Assembly: GCA_019694655.1 (NCBI GenBank)
Contig: JAIBBN010000004.1
Coordinates: 82,348 to 146,347 of the forward strand
DNA from: Leptospirales bacterium
GTDB lineage: Bacteria > Spirochaetota > Leptospiria > Leptospirales > Leptonemataceae
Length of the DNA stretch: 64,000 nucleotides
Direction: 5' to 3'
Made by a program: the position numbers and the translations under genes. Under the pieces are notes generated by a model. It made no database searches and had not been told where the DNA came from. It was given only the letters and a program-made list of their open reading frames with translations. Within the stretch, counting starts at the first letter, position 1; each line of letters begins with the position of its first letter. This document shows, in pieces, positions 18,306 through 26,461 of this stretch.

Positions 18306-18820
18306 GCTCCACAGCACTGGATCGACTTCTGGAGAAGCTGACGCGACAGAGCGCTCGACGCAGCTCCCGTCGCAGTTTTCTGGGCGGATTGGGCGCCTGG
18401 CTTACCGGTGCGGCTGTTCTGCCCTTGCTACCTTTTGATCGGCGCGGCTATACTGAGGCGCGGGCGGAGGGAGGCGCGGCGCAGGATGACAGCGATTGCT
18501 CCTACTGGCGCTACTGCTCCATCGACGGCAATCTCTGCACCTGCTGCGGCGGAGGGACCGGCGATTGTCCGCCAGGCACAAGCAAGTCTCCCACGGCATG
18601 GATTGGCAGCTGCTTGAATCCGCAAGACCAGCAACTCTATTTGATTCATTATCATGACTGCTGTGGACGAAGCAACTGTGACCGTTGTTTCTGTCACAAG
18701 ACCGAGGGCGAGATGCCGATCTACCGTCAAGGATTGAACAGCGAAATCATCTGGTGCTTTGGCGCTCGGAACATGGTCTACAACTGTACAGGGGCCGTAG
18801 TGCTTGGCAAGGCTGGCTGA
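18302..18820 (+). CDS. mauA: amine dehydrogenase small subunit carrying the TTQ cofactor, MauA-like
   Basis: 172-residue precursor, overlapping mauD by 4 bases. The leader contains RRSSRRSFLGGLG, a twin-arginine signal, and PLLPFDRRG, both as in proteobacterial MauA leaders. The mature part has 14 Cys (66, 72, 79, 81, 82, 89, 104, 120, 121, 126, 129, 131, 152, 162). The two tryptophans that form TTQ are W100 (SPTAWIGS) and W151 (SEIIWCFG); their spacing of 51 equals W57-W108 of the Paracoccus enzyme. Substrate (methylamine or aromatic amine) is undecided. The 14-Cys pattern, as I remember it, is that of aromatic amine dehydrogenase, whereas the C-terminal third resembles the methylamine enzyme. 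Confidence 0.95.
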   Translation: MSSTALDRLLEKLTRQSARRSSRRSFLGGLGAWLTGAAVLPLLPFDRRGYTEARAEGGAAQDDSDCSYWRYCSIDGNLCTCCGGGTGDCPPGTSKSPTAWIGSCLNPQDQQLYLIHYHDCCGRSNCDRCFCHKTEGEMPIYRQGLNSEIIWCFGARNMVYNCTGAVVLGKAG

Positions 18821-19370
18821 ACACCGGGGGCAGGTCATAAGCCGGGCTGTCCTTGCCGCAGCCTTTCGCTGGACGCTCAGGCGAAGGCTGCAGCTCCTCT
18901 TGCCTGCCCTCTGCCTCTTGCACTGCAGCCCCGACCCGGCGGATCGCTTGCTGGCCGTCTGCCATGATTGCAGCAAGATTGAAGCAGAATCCTTTGAAGC
19001 CTTGAGCCCGGCTGCGGCCGACTATTCGCGTCAGTGTCGAGGCTGCCATCGTTCCGATGGATTTGGCGCGCCTCCATTTTCGCCGCCGCTCACCGGCGCG
19101 ATGGGACTCTTCCTGCATGTGCCCGGCGGGCGCGAATATCTTGTTCAGGTACCGGGCGTTGCTCATGCGCCAGTAGACAGTAAACGACTGGCGGCCCTCT
19201 TGAACTATGCTCTGGAGCGTTACAGCAGGCGCGAGATTCCTCCGGATTTTAAGCCCTATGAGGCGGAGGAGGTGGCCCGGCTGCGGGCCAGTCCGCTGCA
19301 GGATGTCAGGCCAGTCCGTCGACAGTTGATTGTAGCCATGGAACGGCGTGGATTGCTTGAAGCGCGCTGA
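18804..19370 (+). CDS. periplasmic c-type cytochrome of the amine dehydrogenase operon
   Basis: 188 residues from TTG 18804, which overlaps the mauA end by 17 bases and has AGGGG about nine bases upstream; no ATG is available. A hydrophobic export segment (about 28-40) ends near Cys 41, a possible lipid site. A CHDC pair (53-56) precedes one canonical heme motif, CRGCH (78-82). GAM at about 98-100 may supply the axial Met. Position directly after mauA, where amicyanin (mauC) sits in Paracoccus, suggests this is the electron acceptor of the dehydrogenase. Confidence 0.8.
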   Translation: MARLAEHRGQVISRAVLAAAFRWTLRRRLQLLLPALCLLHCSPDPADRLLAVCHDCSKIEAESFEALSPAAADYSRQCRGCHRSDGFGAPPFSPPLTGAMGLFLHVPGGREYLVQVPGVAHAPVDSKRLAALLNYALERYSRREIPPDFKPYEAEEVARLRASPLQDVRPVRRQLIVAMERRGLLEAR

Positions 19371-19445
19371 TTGAGGCGCGAGGCGGAGCGCTCGAAACCG
19401 CCAAAATCACCTTGACCCTGCGGCCTGGCGCCCTCAGTACCCGCT

Positions 19446-20081
19446 ATGCTCGCTGCTGAACGCGCCGCCTGGGAATTGCACAACGAGAAGAACAAGGCAA
19501 ATGTCCGCTGGCTTCTGTTGCTTTTGATTGGCGGGTATTTGCTGTATCTCCTGCGCACCAATCAGGCCGAGGAGGTCGGCGCCAATCGCCTCTTCAACGG
19601 ATACTTCATCGCCGAACTGATTGGCGGAATGAGCCTGGTAAACGCGCTGGTCGGAATCTTACTGACCCGTGTGCGCCGCGGCCGCATGGCAATGCCCGCC
19701 TGGTTGAAGTACTTCACGATGATCGTCGATCTTAGCGCCGTCAGCATTGTTCTGGCGCCTACCGGCGGAAGCAACAGCATGTTCTTCGTCGTCTACTTTG
19801 TGATTCTGGTTTCCAATAGCTTGCGCTATGGTATGCGTTTGGCGCTGCTCGGTCTGTTTGTCTTCAACGCCATGTACTTTGGGATACTGCTCTACCAGTA
19901 CTATCCGGAATTGCACCCGCCGCGCTTCCACGCCGAGCTGCTCAAGATTTCCGGCGTCTGGATCGTCGGCCTATATACGGGCTACGTAGCCCGTCGCTTC
20001 TCGATACTTCAGGGCGAAGTGCACCGCTACGAACAACTGACTGCACGCTTGATGGTGCCGCGCCGCGGCGATGAGGGCTGA
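19446..20081 (+). CDS. multi-pass membrane protein resembling a sensor input module
   Basis: 211 residues, with about six hydrophobic helices between 20 and 190 and a short charged C-terminal tail (GEVHRYEQLTARLMVPRRG). The pattern resembles the membrane input domains of histidine kinases or diguanylate cyclases, but the protein stops where a coiled coil and output domain would start. It is 75 bases after the cytochrome gene on the same strand. I cannot assign a function. Confidence 0.65.
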   Translation: MLAAERAAWELHNEKNKANVRWLLLLLIGGYLLYLLRTNQAEEVGANRLFNGYFIAELIGGMSLVNALVGILLTRVRRGRMAMPAWLKYFTMIVDLSAVSIVLAPTGGSNSMFFVVYFVILVSNSLRYGMRLALLGLFVFNAMYFGILLYQYYPELHPPRFHAELLKISGVWIVGLYTGYVARRFSILQGEVHRYEQLTARLMVPRRGDEG

Positions 20082-20102
20082 GCTTCGCGCAAGGCTTCTC
20101 AA

Positions 20103-20660
20103 TCAGGGCGCCGCTGTGTTCGCCGTATCGGGAGCGGCGCCGCTGCCTGGTCGGAAACTGTCGACAATAGCCCGCAAATCGGCCTCGTAGCGACTTCGGT
20201 TCTCTTTCAGCGTCCAGCAGGCTAGAAATACATAGCGCTGCGGCAATTCGTAGGCTGTAAACAATTGCCAGACTTCGGCGTTGTTGCGTCGCAGGCTCCC
20301 GTAGGACTCGCGTTGTAGAGTCTTGATTCCGCTGCGCAATGCCGGCCGATCATCGCTGCTGGTCCGCGTAATCAGGTGCTCTTCGTAGGGGCTGGCTTGC
20401 TGATCGAGAAATGCATCCAGTTTGCGCGGCGTATCGGCCGTCTGTCGATCCACATCAAGTGCAATGACATACACTTCACGACGCGCGTTTTCATATTGCA
20501 ACGGCGCCCGGGAGTGCAGGTCCGCGACCGCATCCAGATAGCCGGGAACGGAGAAGGCATAGAGGTTGGAAACTGGCGCATTCTGGAGCGGCGTATCGCA
20601 GGCCGTCGAAAAAAAACAGAACAGGGCTAGCGGCAGGGTGAACAGGGCCGTTCGGGACAT
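20103..20660 (-). CDS. putative lipoprotein
   Basis: 185 residues. The signal sequence ends in lipobox FFSTAC (Cys 21), predicting a lipid-modified envelope protein. The body is mixed alpha/beta with many Arg and Tyr (QRYVFLACWTLKENRSRYEAD) and ends in an Ala/Pro/Thr-rich tail. I recognise no family. It is 70 bases downstream of the histidine phosphatase gene on the same strand; a run of nine T (minus strand) lies between them. Confidence 0.7.
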   Translation of the reverse strand: MSRTALFTLPLALFCFFSTACDTPLQNAPVSNLYAFSVPGYLDAVADLHSRAPLQYENARREVYVIALDVDRQTADTPRKLDAFLDQQASPYEEHLITRTSSDDRPALRSGIKTLQRESYGSLRRNNAEVWQLFTAYELPQRYVFLACWTLKENRSRYEADLRAIVDSFRPGSGAAPDTANTAAP

Positions 20661-20730
20661 GGAAGTTCAAGGTGTCGTCGGGGGCCTGGGCGTCGATCGT
20701 GTTCATGTTCCGGCGAAAAAAAAAGCTGCA

Positions 20731-21444
20731 TCACAGTTGGGACAGCAGACCTTCTTCGCTCAGAAAGCTGCTCACATTCCAGCTTTGTACGGTCCATCGC
20801 TCGCCGTTGGCTTCAAAGATACTCAGACAGGCATTGGATAGCTGGGCCATGATTGCCAGGCTTTGCTCAATATCGAGCGCTGTGGCCTTGCCAATCAACA
20901 AGGCGATAGGCACGCCGCTGCTAATGGCCAGGACATTCCTCGCAGGCAGCGCCGCGATACGGGCTGGCGCTTGCAACACCCGATTGTGAAATTCAGCAAA
21001 GCTTTCGATGGGCGCCTCCTGCAGGCGTCCAGCGATCCAGCCGCGGAGCGTAGTCTCCAGAACCGGTAGATAGGCTTGCCTGGCCTGCGAATCTTCCTTG
21101 CGCAGGTTGCTCAGCCACCGGTCAAACTGATCGCGAAATTGAGCATCCTCACGACGCAGGATTTCACCCGCCGCCAACCAGACGCGAGGGGAGACCTCAT
21201 CCAGCTCTGGCAGTTCCTGTCGCAGAGCAGGAGACTGGCGCAGCTCTTCCAGCGCCAGTTGCAGCGTTTGCTGCTGTCGCGGCAAAGTGCCACAGACGGC
21301 TGCGTCAAAGACCAAACCCTGTCGGCTCAGGTGGCGCCCAAGCGCCCTTGCCTGAAGGCGGCCGCGCTCCGTCAGCGTATTGTATTTTACGCCGCCAGCC
21401 TGGCCATGGCGCGCCAGGTAAATGGTCTGGCCGCCGCTGTTCAT
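20731..21444 (-). CDS. histidine phosphatase family protein
   Basis: 237-residue member of the phosphoglycerate mutase-like superfamily. The catalytic LARHGQA motif is at the N-terminus, with the second His near VLAISSGVPIALL replaced or shifted (SGV where SHG is usual), so activity is not guaranteed. Its ATG overlaps the DUF6285 stop (ATGA), making it the last gene of a five-gene minus-strand operon with an SDR, an acyl-CoA dehydrogenase and an APH-type kinase. Confidence 0.8.
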   Translation of the reverse strand: MNSGGQTIYLARHGQAGGVKYNTLTERGRLQARALGRHLSRQGLVFDAAVCGTLPRQQQTLQLALEELRQSPALRQELPELDEVSPRVWLAAGEILRREDAQFRDQFDRWLSNLRKEDSQARQAYLPVLETTLRGWIAGRLQEAPIESFAEFHNRVLQAPARIAALPARNVLAISSGVPIALLIGKATALDIEQSLAIMAQLSNACLSIFEANGERWTVQSWNVSSFLSEEGLLSQL

Positions 21445-21839
21445 GACTCTTGCGAGAATCGCGGATTGGAAATACTCAGTTTTTCGGAAACGGTGCGACG
21501 AACGTGGTCGGCTACGGCGCGATTCTCAAATCCAATTTTTTCCGTGCGAATTTTCTGGGCCAGCTGACGATTGAGGCGGCGTAGCAGGCTCATCTTTTCC
21601 ATTCCGGTCTCTGGCCGCTGAAGACCATCCGCGCCAAGCAAAGCGATCAGTCGTCCCAGCTCGCTATTCAGCGAATCCTCGCCGCTTCGAGCTTCGCGAG
21701 CAAGAACGCCCAGCATGTTCCAGCTGACCAGGGTCTTGAAGGAAAGCAACTCCTGATCCTTGACGCGCGGCATGATATCCTTCATCAAGAATTCCTGAAT
21801 TGCCTCCAGCAATTCGGCCGCATCAGGACGATTCTGCAT
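21441..21839 (-). CDS. DUF6285-like small protein, possible LvaB-type kinase partner
   Basis: 132-residue helical protein. The pattern RPDAAELLEAIQEFLMKDIMP at the start followed by LVSWNMLGVLAREA is what I remember of DUF6285 proteins, which accompany APH-type kinases and acyl-CoA dehydrogenases. In Pseudomonas putida the small protein LvaB is needed with kinase LvaA for 4-hydroxyvaleryl-CoA phosphorylation; equivalence here is inference. GAGG lies upstream of ATG 21839. It overlaps the kinase gene by 17 bases and the phosphatase gene by 4. Confidence 0.7.
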   Translation of the reverse strand: MQNRPDAAELLEAIQEFLMKDIMPRVKDQELLSFKTLVSWNMLGVLAREARSGEDSLNSELGRLIALLGADGLQRPETGMEKMSLLRRLNRQLAQKIRTEKIGFENRAVADHVRRTVSEKLSISNPRFSQES

Positions 21840-22872
21840 TTTCAATCAACCTCAGTATTTCGTATTCCATTTCACCGGTGCGGCGACCAATTGCAGCCAG
21901 CTCAATGCCGCGATCCTTTCCGCTCAAGTGGCGTTCAGCCTGCTGCGCGGAGCCTACCGCCCAGCGCAGATTGCCCATGATCTCCCAGAACCGTACTCGC
22001 TCCGGATCCACGGCAATGCCCGATGATTGCTGGTAGGCGCGATAAAATTCATCGCGGTCGGCAAAGCCGCCTACCTCTTTGTTGTTCTTTCCAAAGCGCC
22101 AGTCGCGCAGGCAGAGCCAGCTGATATCCTCGTGGCGATCGCCCCAGTGTGCGAACTCCCAGTCGACGATGCCCTGCAATCCATCGGGACTGATCATGAA
22201 ATTGCCAGTGCGAAAATCGCCATGCACCAAAGCCGGCTGCTCGGTACCGGGCGCGCGCGATTCCATCCAGTTCAGGGCCAGCTCCAGAGAGGGATAAGCG
22301 TCCGGCAGCCCGTCCAGCGATTGGCGCATGATCGAGCAGGCATCCAGGGCAATGCTATTTCCGCGTGGCGCTGGACCTTCTCCCAAACTTTGCTTCAAAT
22401 TAGCGCTGGCATTTTGGGGCGTAATGCTATGCAGGCGCGCCAGATTGGCGGCAAGATCGGCAGCCAGTTGCGGTCGCACCTTTGCCAGCTCCCGATCTTT
22501 GACCACATAACGACCTGTTGCCCGCCCCCCAATGCGTTGCATAAAGTAAAAGGGACGTCCTATTGCCTCCCGCGTTGTTTCCAGCCAGTAAGGACGCGGC
22601 GTCTTGACCCCGGCGTCAAAGGCTGCCTCTGCGACACGGTACTCATCCGCACGGCTGAGGCTGGCCAGAAGCGCAGCGCCCTTGTCCGTCCGTAACACCA
22701 GCCGATGACTGCCCGCCTCGGGACCGCCCTGGATATCGACATCGATCAAGTAGTTGTCCTGGCAGGCGCCGCCCGAAAGCGAACGCAAATTCTGGACGGT
22801 AGCCGGCGACTGCAGACGTTCAGAGAGATAGCGTTCCAGTTGGCTTTGTAATTCGACAAGCGCAGCATCCAT
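21823..22872 (-). CDS. APH-type phosphotransferase (ACAD10/11- or LvaA-like kinase)
   Basis: 349-residue small-molecule kinase of the aminoglycoside phosphotransferase fold. The catalytic loop is LVHGDFRTGNFMI and the metal-binding motif GIVDWEFAHWGD, with an N-lobe nucleotide loop SGGACQDNYLIDV. Next to an acyl-CoA dehydrogenase this subfamily is not an antibiotic-resistance enzyme. Homologues phosphorylate 4-hydroxyacyl-CoA so that the dehydrogenase can eliminate phosphate. The gene follows the dehydrogenase after 25 bases. Confidence 0.85.
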   Translation of the reverse strand: MDAALVELQSQLERYLSERLQSPATVQNLRSLSGGACQDNYLIDVDIQGGPEAGSHRLVLRTDKGAALLASLSRADEYRVAEAAFDAGVKTPRPYWLETTREAIGRPFYFMQRIGGRATGRYVVKDRELAKVRPQLAADLAANLARLHSITPQNASANLKQSLGEGPAPRGNSIALDACSIMRQSLDGLPDAYPSLELALNWMESRAPGTEQPALVHGDFRTGNFMISPDGLQGIVDWEFAHWGDRHEDISWLCLRDWRFGKNNKEVGGFADRDEFYRAYQQSSGIAVDPERVRFWEIMGNLRWAVGSAQQAERHLSGKDRGIELAAIGRRTGEMEYEILRLIENAESS

Positions 22873-22897
22873 AGTACGAGCCTTCCTGCTCCCTGAC

Positions 22898-24073
22898 CTA
22901 AAAGGCGAATTTACCGCTTACCAGGTTTCGGCCAATGACCATTTTGTGAACTTCCGAGGGCCCATCGGCCAGGCGCGCAGCGCGTCCGTCGCGATAGAAA
23001 AGCTCCAGCGGCAGATCGCGGCTGTATCCGCGGCCGCCGCAAATCTGAATCGCCGTATCGACGCAACGACAGAGCGTTTCACTTACATGCCACTTGGCCA
23101 TACTGATTTCCTGCCGGGCGTCCATTCCGTTCTGAATCAACCACGCCGACTTCAGAGTCAACAGCCAGCCAGTTTCAATTTCCAGGGCGCACTGCGCAAA
23201 CATCCACTGGATCCCCTGGTGTTCGCTGAGTTTCAGATTGAAGGCGCTGCGATCACGAGCATATTCGCGGGCAATTTCCATGGACCTTCGCGACAATCCG
23301 ATCCAGCGCATGCAATGCGTCAAACGCGCCGGTCCCAGACGCTCCTGGCTGAGTCGGAATCCCTCGCCAATCTTGCCCAGCATCATTGTTTCTGGGACGA
23401 TCACGTTTTCAAACTTCAGTTCGCAGTGGCCGCCCGGGCCATGCGAGCCCATCACATCTATTTCGCGAACCATCGTATACCCGGGCGCATCAGTTGGCAC
23501 CAGAAAGAGCGATGATTTGCGGAAGCTCTGATTGACCCGCGAAAAAACAATGAGAAAGGCCGCGCCATTGGCGCCAGTGCAGTACCACTTTTGCCCATTC
23601 AACACGAAATGATCGCCCTGTTTTTCGGCATTGGTTTGCAGTAACTGCGGGTCCGAACCGGCGCCCGGCGCAGGTTCAGTCATCGCAAAGCCGCTGCGAA
23701 TCTCGCCGCGTACCAGCGGCTCCAGAAATCGGCTGCGTTGCTCGGCGCTGGCCGCGAGGTGCAGGAGATGCATGTTGCCTTCGTCCGGGGCGTCGCAATT
23801 GCACATGAAGGGCGCAATAGGCGACCGACCAAGCTCGCTAAAGAGAACAGAAGTGCCGATTAGATCCAGACCCAGGCCGCCCTGGTCCCGCGGCAAATGC
23901 GGCGTCCACAATCCGCGCTTGCGGGCTTCATTGCGTAGCTGTCCGCTGACGGTCGCCGGCATCCGACCGTCGGCGTAGCTGTAGTGTTTTTCTGCAGGGA
24001 TACAGACCTCATCTACAAAGGAGCGCGCTTTTGCGCGCAGGTCTTCGACCTCGGGGCTCAAAGTAAAATCCAT
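22898..24073 (-). CDS. acyl-CoA dehydrogenase (ACAD11/LvaC-like)
   Basis: 391 residues, full family length. It shows [17 protein letters not shown] (FAD and substrate binding), [19 protein letters not shown] and [20 protein letters not shown]. The C-terminal signature is [14 protein letters not shown] in place of the usual FEGTSEI, which is the form I associate with the ACAD10/11 branch. Together with the adjacent kinase this suggests processing of 4-phosphoacyl-CoA rather than simple beta-oxidation. It sits 30 bases downstream of the SDR gene. Confidence 0.85.
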   Translation of the reverse strand: MDFTLSPEVEDLRAKARSFVDEVCIPAEKHYSYADGRMPATVSGQLRNEARKRGLWTPHLPRDQGGLGLDLIGTSVLFSELGRSPIAPFMCNCDAPDEGNMHLLHLAASAEQRSRFLEPLVRGEIRSGFAMTEPAPGAGSDPQLLQTNAEKQGDHFVLNGQKWYCTGANGAAFLIVFSRVNQSFRKSSLFLVPTDAPGYTMVREIDVMGSHGPGGHCELKFENVIVPETMMLGKIGEGFRLSQERLGPARLTHCMRWIGLSRRSMEIAREYARDRSAFNLKLSEHQGIQWMFAQCALEIETGWLLTLKSAWLIQNGMDARQEISMAKWHVSETLCRCVDTAIQICGGRGYSRDLPLELFYRDGRAARLADGPSEVHKMVIGRNLVSGKFAF

Positions 24074-24103
24074 GTTGTTCCTGCCTGGCTACCGTTGAAG
24101 TTT

Positions 24104-24937
24104 CTAGACTTGTAGAGAGAGTTCATCCCGGGCCGCGAACTGCGGACCCAGGTCTGGCGCCCGGTTTTCTTCCCACTGCCAGTCGCCTATGACCGAAACA
24201 ATCGGGCCCTTCATTGTTCCGGTGAGGATAGCCAGCAGCGCGCGCTCCAGATCGGCCGCATCGGTCGGACGATGAGGCGTTGCAAAGCGATCGCCATAGG
24301 CTCGCTTTTCCGCCTCAAAAGCAAAATCGAAGAAGAACTCGCTGAATTTCTTCCCCGATGCAGATTGCTCCTCGCCCAATGCGCGCAACTCGGCATGAGG
24401 CGTATCGCGCAGCCGACGCTGGATCAGAAGGCTGATGCCGCGGGTAGCAGGGCTGCGGAAGGTGCCGGCGCGAATGCAGGCGTATTGTTCGGGATGACGC
24501 TCGCAAGCCAGCTCCAGCGCAAGCTTGGCGTATGCCATGCCGCCGTAGGCCGCCTGAGAATGGGGCAGCCAGAAAAATGCTGAGTAGCCAATGGTCTTAC
24601 GCGGCCGCAGCGATTCAGTCAACAATTTCATTGGATCAAAGGAGAATGCCAGAGCAGCGCGCGCATCGGCGACGGTCGCTGTGCGGATGGGAAAGCCAAC
24701 CGGGCCAAAGGCCGGGGTGAAGATCAACTGGTCGATCTGGCGACCGCCCACTGCATCCATCACGCGCTGTGGCGCGTCGGCCTGATTCAGGTCGATGCCG
24801 GCAAGGACGCTGGCGCCTTCGATGGCCTCGGAGCGCGAAGTTGTGGTCAGGATTTCGGCATCCGCATTCAGCGTTCGGAGGGCGCGGATCGCACTCTGCC
24901 CGGCTTCGCTACGGCCGCCAACAACCAGATGAACCAT
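24104..24937 (-). CDS. SDR-like NAD(P)-binding oxidoreductase
   Basis: 277 residues, first gene of the minus-strand operon. The N-terminus VHLVVGGRSEAGQSAIRAL is a Rossmann nucleotide loop; the family's YxxxK is degenerate (AYGGMAYAKLALE). In the levulinate operon an SDR (LvaD) reduces 4-ketovaleryl-CoA, so a ketone reduction feeding the kinase is possible; this is inference. ATG 24937 places the Rossmann strand at the N-terminus; ATG 24979 would add 14 residues and cannot be excluded. Confidence 0.7.
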   Translation of the reverse strand: MVHLVVGGRSEAGQSAIRALRTLNADAEILTTTSRSEAIEGASVLAGIDLNQADAPQRVMDAVGGRQIDQLIFTPAFGPVGFPIRTATVADARAALAFSFDPMKLLTESLRPRKTIGYSAFFWLPHSQAAYGGMAYAKLALELACERHPEQYACIRAGTFRSPATRGISLLIQRRLRDTPHAELRALGEEQSASGKKFSEFFFDFAFEAEKRAYGDRFATPHRPTDAADLERALLAILTGTMKGPIVSVIGDWQWEENRAPDLGPQFAARDELSLQV

Positions 24938-25043
24938 TCGACCAGCGGACGAAACAAGCGGCCCTACTGTAAAGCGCATTCAGCGGAATTGCGATTGCGC
25001 CTTCCGCAGTCCCGGTCGTAGCCTGACAACGAGGCACGAATTC

Positions 25044-25433
25044 TTGAATCCATCGGCAACGCCGCCAGAATCGGAATCGCCAGAAGAGGCGCAATTGCGC
25101 CGCGATTTTCGACGCGGTAATATCAACTTCGACTTTCTGCAGCCGGAGGGCGAAGCGCAGGCAGTTGCTTCGCAAGCGGAGCCCTTTGTGGAGCGCCGTG
25201 GCGCTCAACGGGAAGGGAAGCGCGGCTTGTTCAATCGCGGCCGTTCGCCGCGCCCGATTACACGCTGGCACTTCTTTGGTTGGGGCGCAAGTCTGGCGCT
25301 CTCCATCGGGCTTGGACTGTGGATTGTCATCTGGCGTCCGTCGCTCCTCTGGTATTTGCTATTGCCGATGGTTATGGCCGGCGGATTCTGGAGTCTGATT
25401 ATGCTGGCGCTCTTCAAGGCCCGTCCGCGCTAA
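25044..25433 (+). CDS. small membrane protein of unknown function
   Basis: 129 residues starting at TTG with GAGG upstream. A charged cytoplasmic N-terminal region (1-70, acidic then Arg-rich) precedes two hydrophobic helices (about 77-98 and 102-124). I recognise no family. It lies alone between a divergent SDR operon and a convergent coiled-coil protein gene. Confidence 0.55.
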   Translation: MNPSATPPESESPEEAQLRRDFRRGNINFDFLQPEGEAQAVASQAEPFVERRGAQREGKRGLFNRGRSPRPITRWHFFGWGASLALSIGLGLWIVIWRPSLLWYLLLPMVMAGGFWSLIMLALFKARPR

Positions 25434-25465
25434 GCCTTGATGGATCCAAAGCGCCCCCGGTCTGA

Positions 25466-26275
25466 CTACTGCGGCGCCGTCTGACCTTGAGCGACGCTGC
25501 TGGCCAGCCGACCGTTGGAATCGGCAATCTCTACGGCGAAACGACGTTCGAGTTCCTCGCGTTTAGCCGGAGCATCTTGTAAAGCAAGCAAGGCATGGAT
25601 GGCAAATAGCCTGCCCAGGCGCAAGTGATCCAGTGCGATATCATAGTTGCTGTCGCGTTCCAGGGACTCCGCAGCGTTCAATTCGCCGTAGGCGTTTTGA
25701 AGGTGATGACGGGCGCGACTGATTTCGTTGGAGTTGGGGAAGTCCTGGCCAGCTTGCGGCGGACTGCTGGCCTGCGCCAGCAGATGACGCTCGCCGCTGG
25801 CTATGGCCAGCGCTGCTTCGTTCAAGATATCATCGCTCTGCTTGCGAAAGAGCTCCGTTGATTTCTTGTAGAGTGCGAGCGATTCCTTGCGCGCCTCGTC
25901 GAGCTTTTGCAACGCTTCTATGTAGCGACGGCGGTAGTGCAGGGCCATACCCTCGGTATGCAGCGTCTGGATCTTTTCCAGCGATTGCCGCCCTCCCTCC
26001 AGACGCGCGCCAAAGTTGTGCACCAGAACGTCCAGGCGCGCAGTATCATGGCTTAGAATTGCATTGAGCCGCTGATTGCGTTCTGAGGCAATGTGCAGGT
26101 CCAGATAGCTTGGGCTTTCCTGCTCCTCCGAGCCGGCGGGCTTCTCCTGTTGTGCGGCGGGAGAGGAGGGAGCGGGCGCTCCGGAGGTTTCATCAGGGGC
26201 CTGGCTGCTTTGCGAAAACAAAGCGGTCCAGCCAAAGGCCAAGACTGCTCCGGCGATGCTGTTCCGTAGCTTCAT
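25466..26275 (-). CDS. secreted coiled-coil protein
   Basis: 269-residue precursor. MKLRNSIAGAVLAFGWTALF is a signal sequence, with GAGGAG upstream of ATG 26275 supporting this start over a longer frame reaching 26644. A Pro/Ser/Gln linker (about 22-55) is followed by long amphipathic helices with heptad-like spacing (about 65-255), including paired Tyr/Arg helices (HYRRRYIEALQKLDEARKES) that resemble TPR units. Probably periplasmic; no family recognised. Confidence 0.7.
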   Translation of the reverse strand: MKLRNSIAGAVLAFGWTALFSQSSQAPDETSGAPAPSSPAAQQEKPAGSEEQESPSYLDLHIASERNQRLNAILSHDTARLDVLVHNFGARLEGGRQSLEKIQTLHTEGMALHYRRRYIEALQKLDEARKESLALYKKSTELFRKQSDDILNEAALAIASGERHLLAQASSPPQAGQDFPNSNEISRARHHLQNAYGELNAAESLERDSNYDIALDHLRLGRLFAIHALLALQDAPAKREELERRFAVEIADSNGRLASSVAQGQTAPQ

Positions 26276-26461
26276 TGATCCGCTCCTCGCCGACCGGCAG
26301 TCGACGCCTGGTGACTCAGTTTCTACACTTCGGTTCTGACGCTCAACGAACTTTAGCGGATCGAAAAAAAAAGGGGAACTGGCGACGACGCGGCCATCGA
26401 TTGGCGGGCGCCCTGGCATTTTCTTTTTGACCGGAAAGGCGGCCTGAGTCTTGATCTGGAC

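Noticed and set aside
20709..20747. T9 run (minus strand) after the histidine phosphatase gene as a terminator
   Set aside because: Only a 4-bp stem can form before the T-run, so it is too weak to call, though the T-run is real.
21823..22872. Aminoglycoside resistance kinase
   Set aside because: The fold matches, but the operon with an acyl-CoA dehydrogenase and DUF6285 points to acyl-CoA metabolism.
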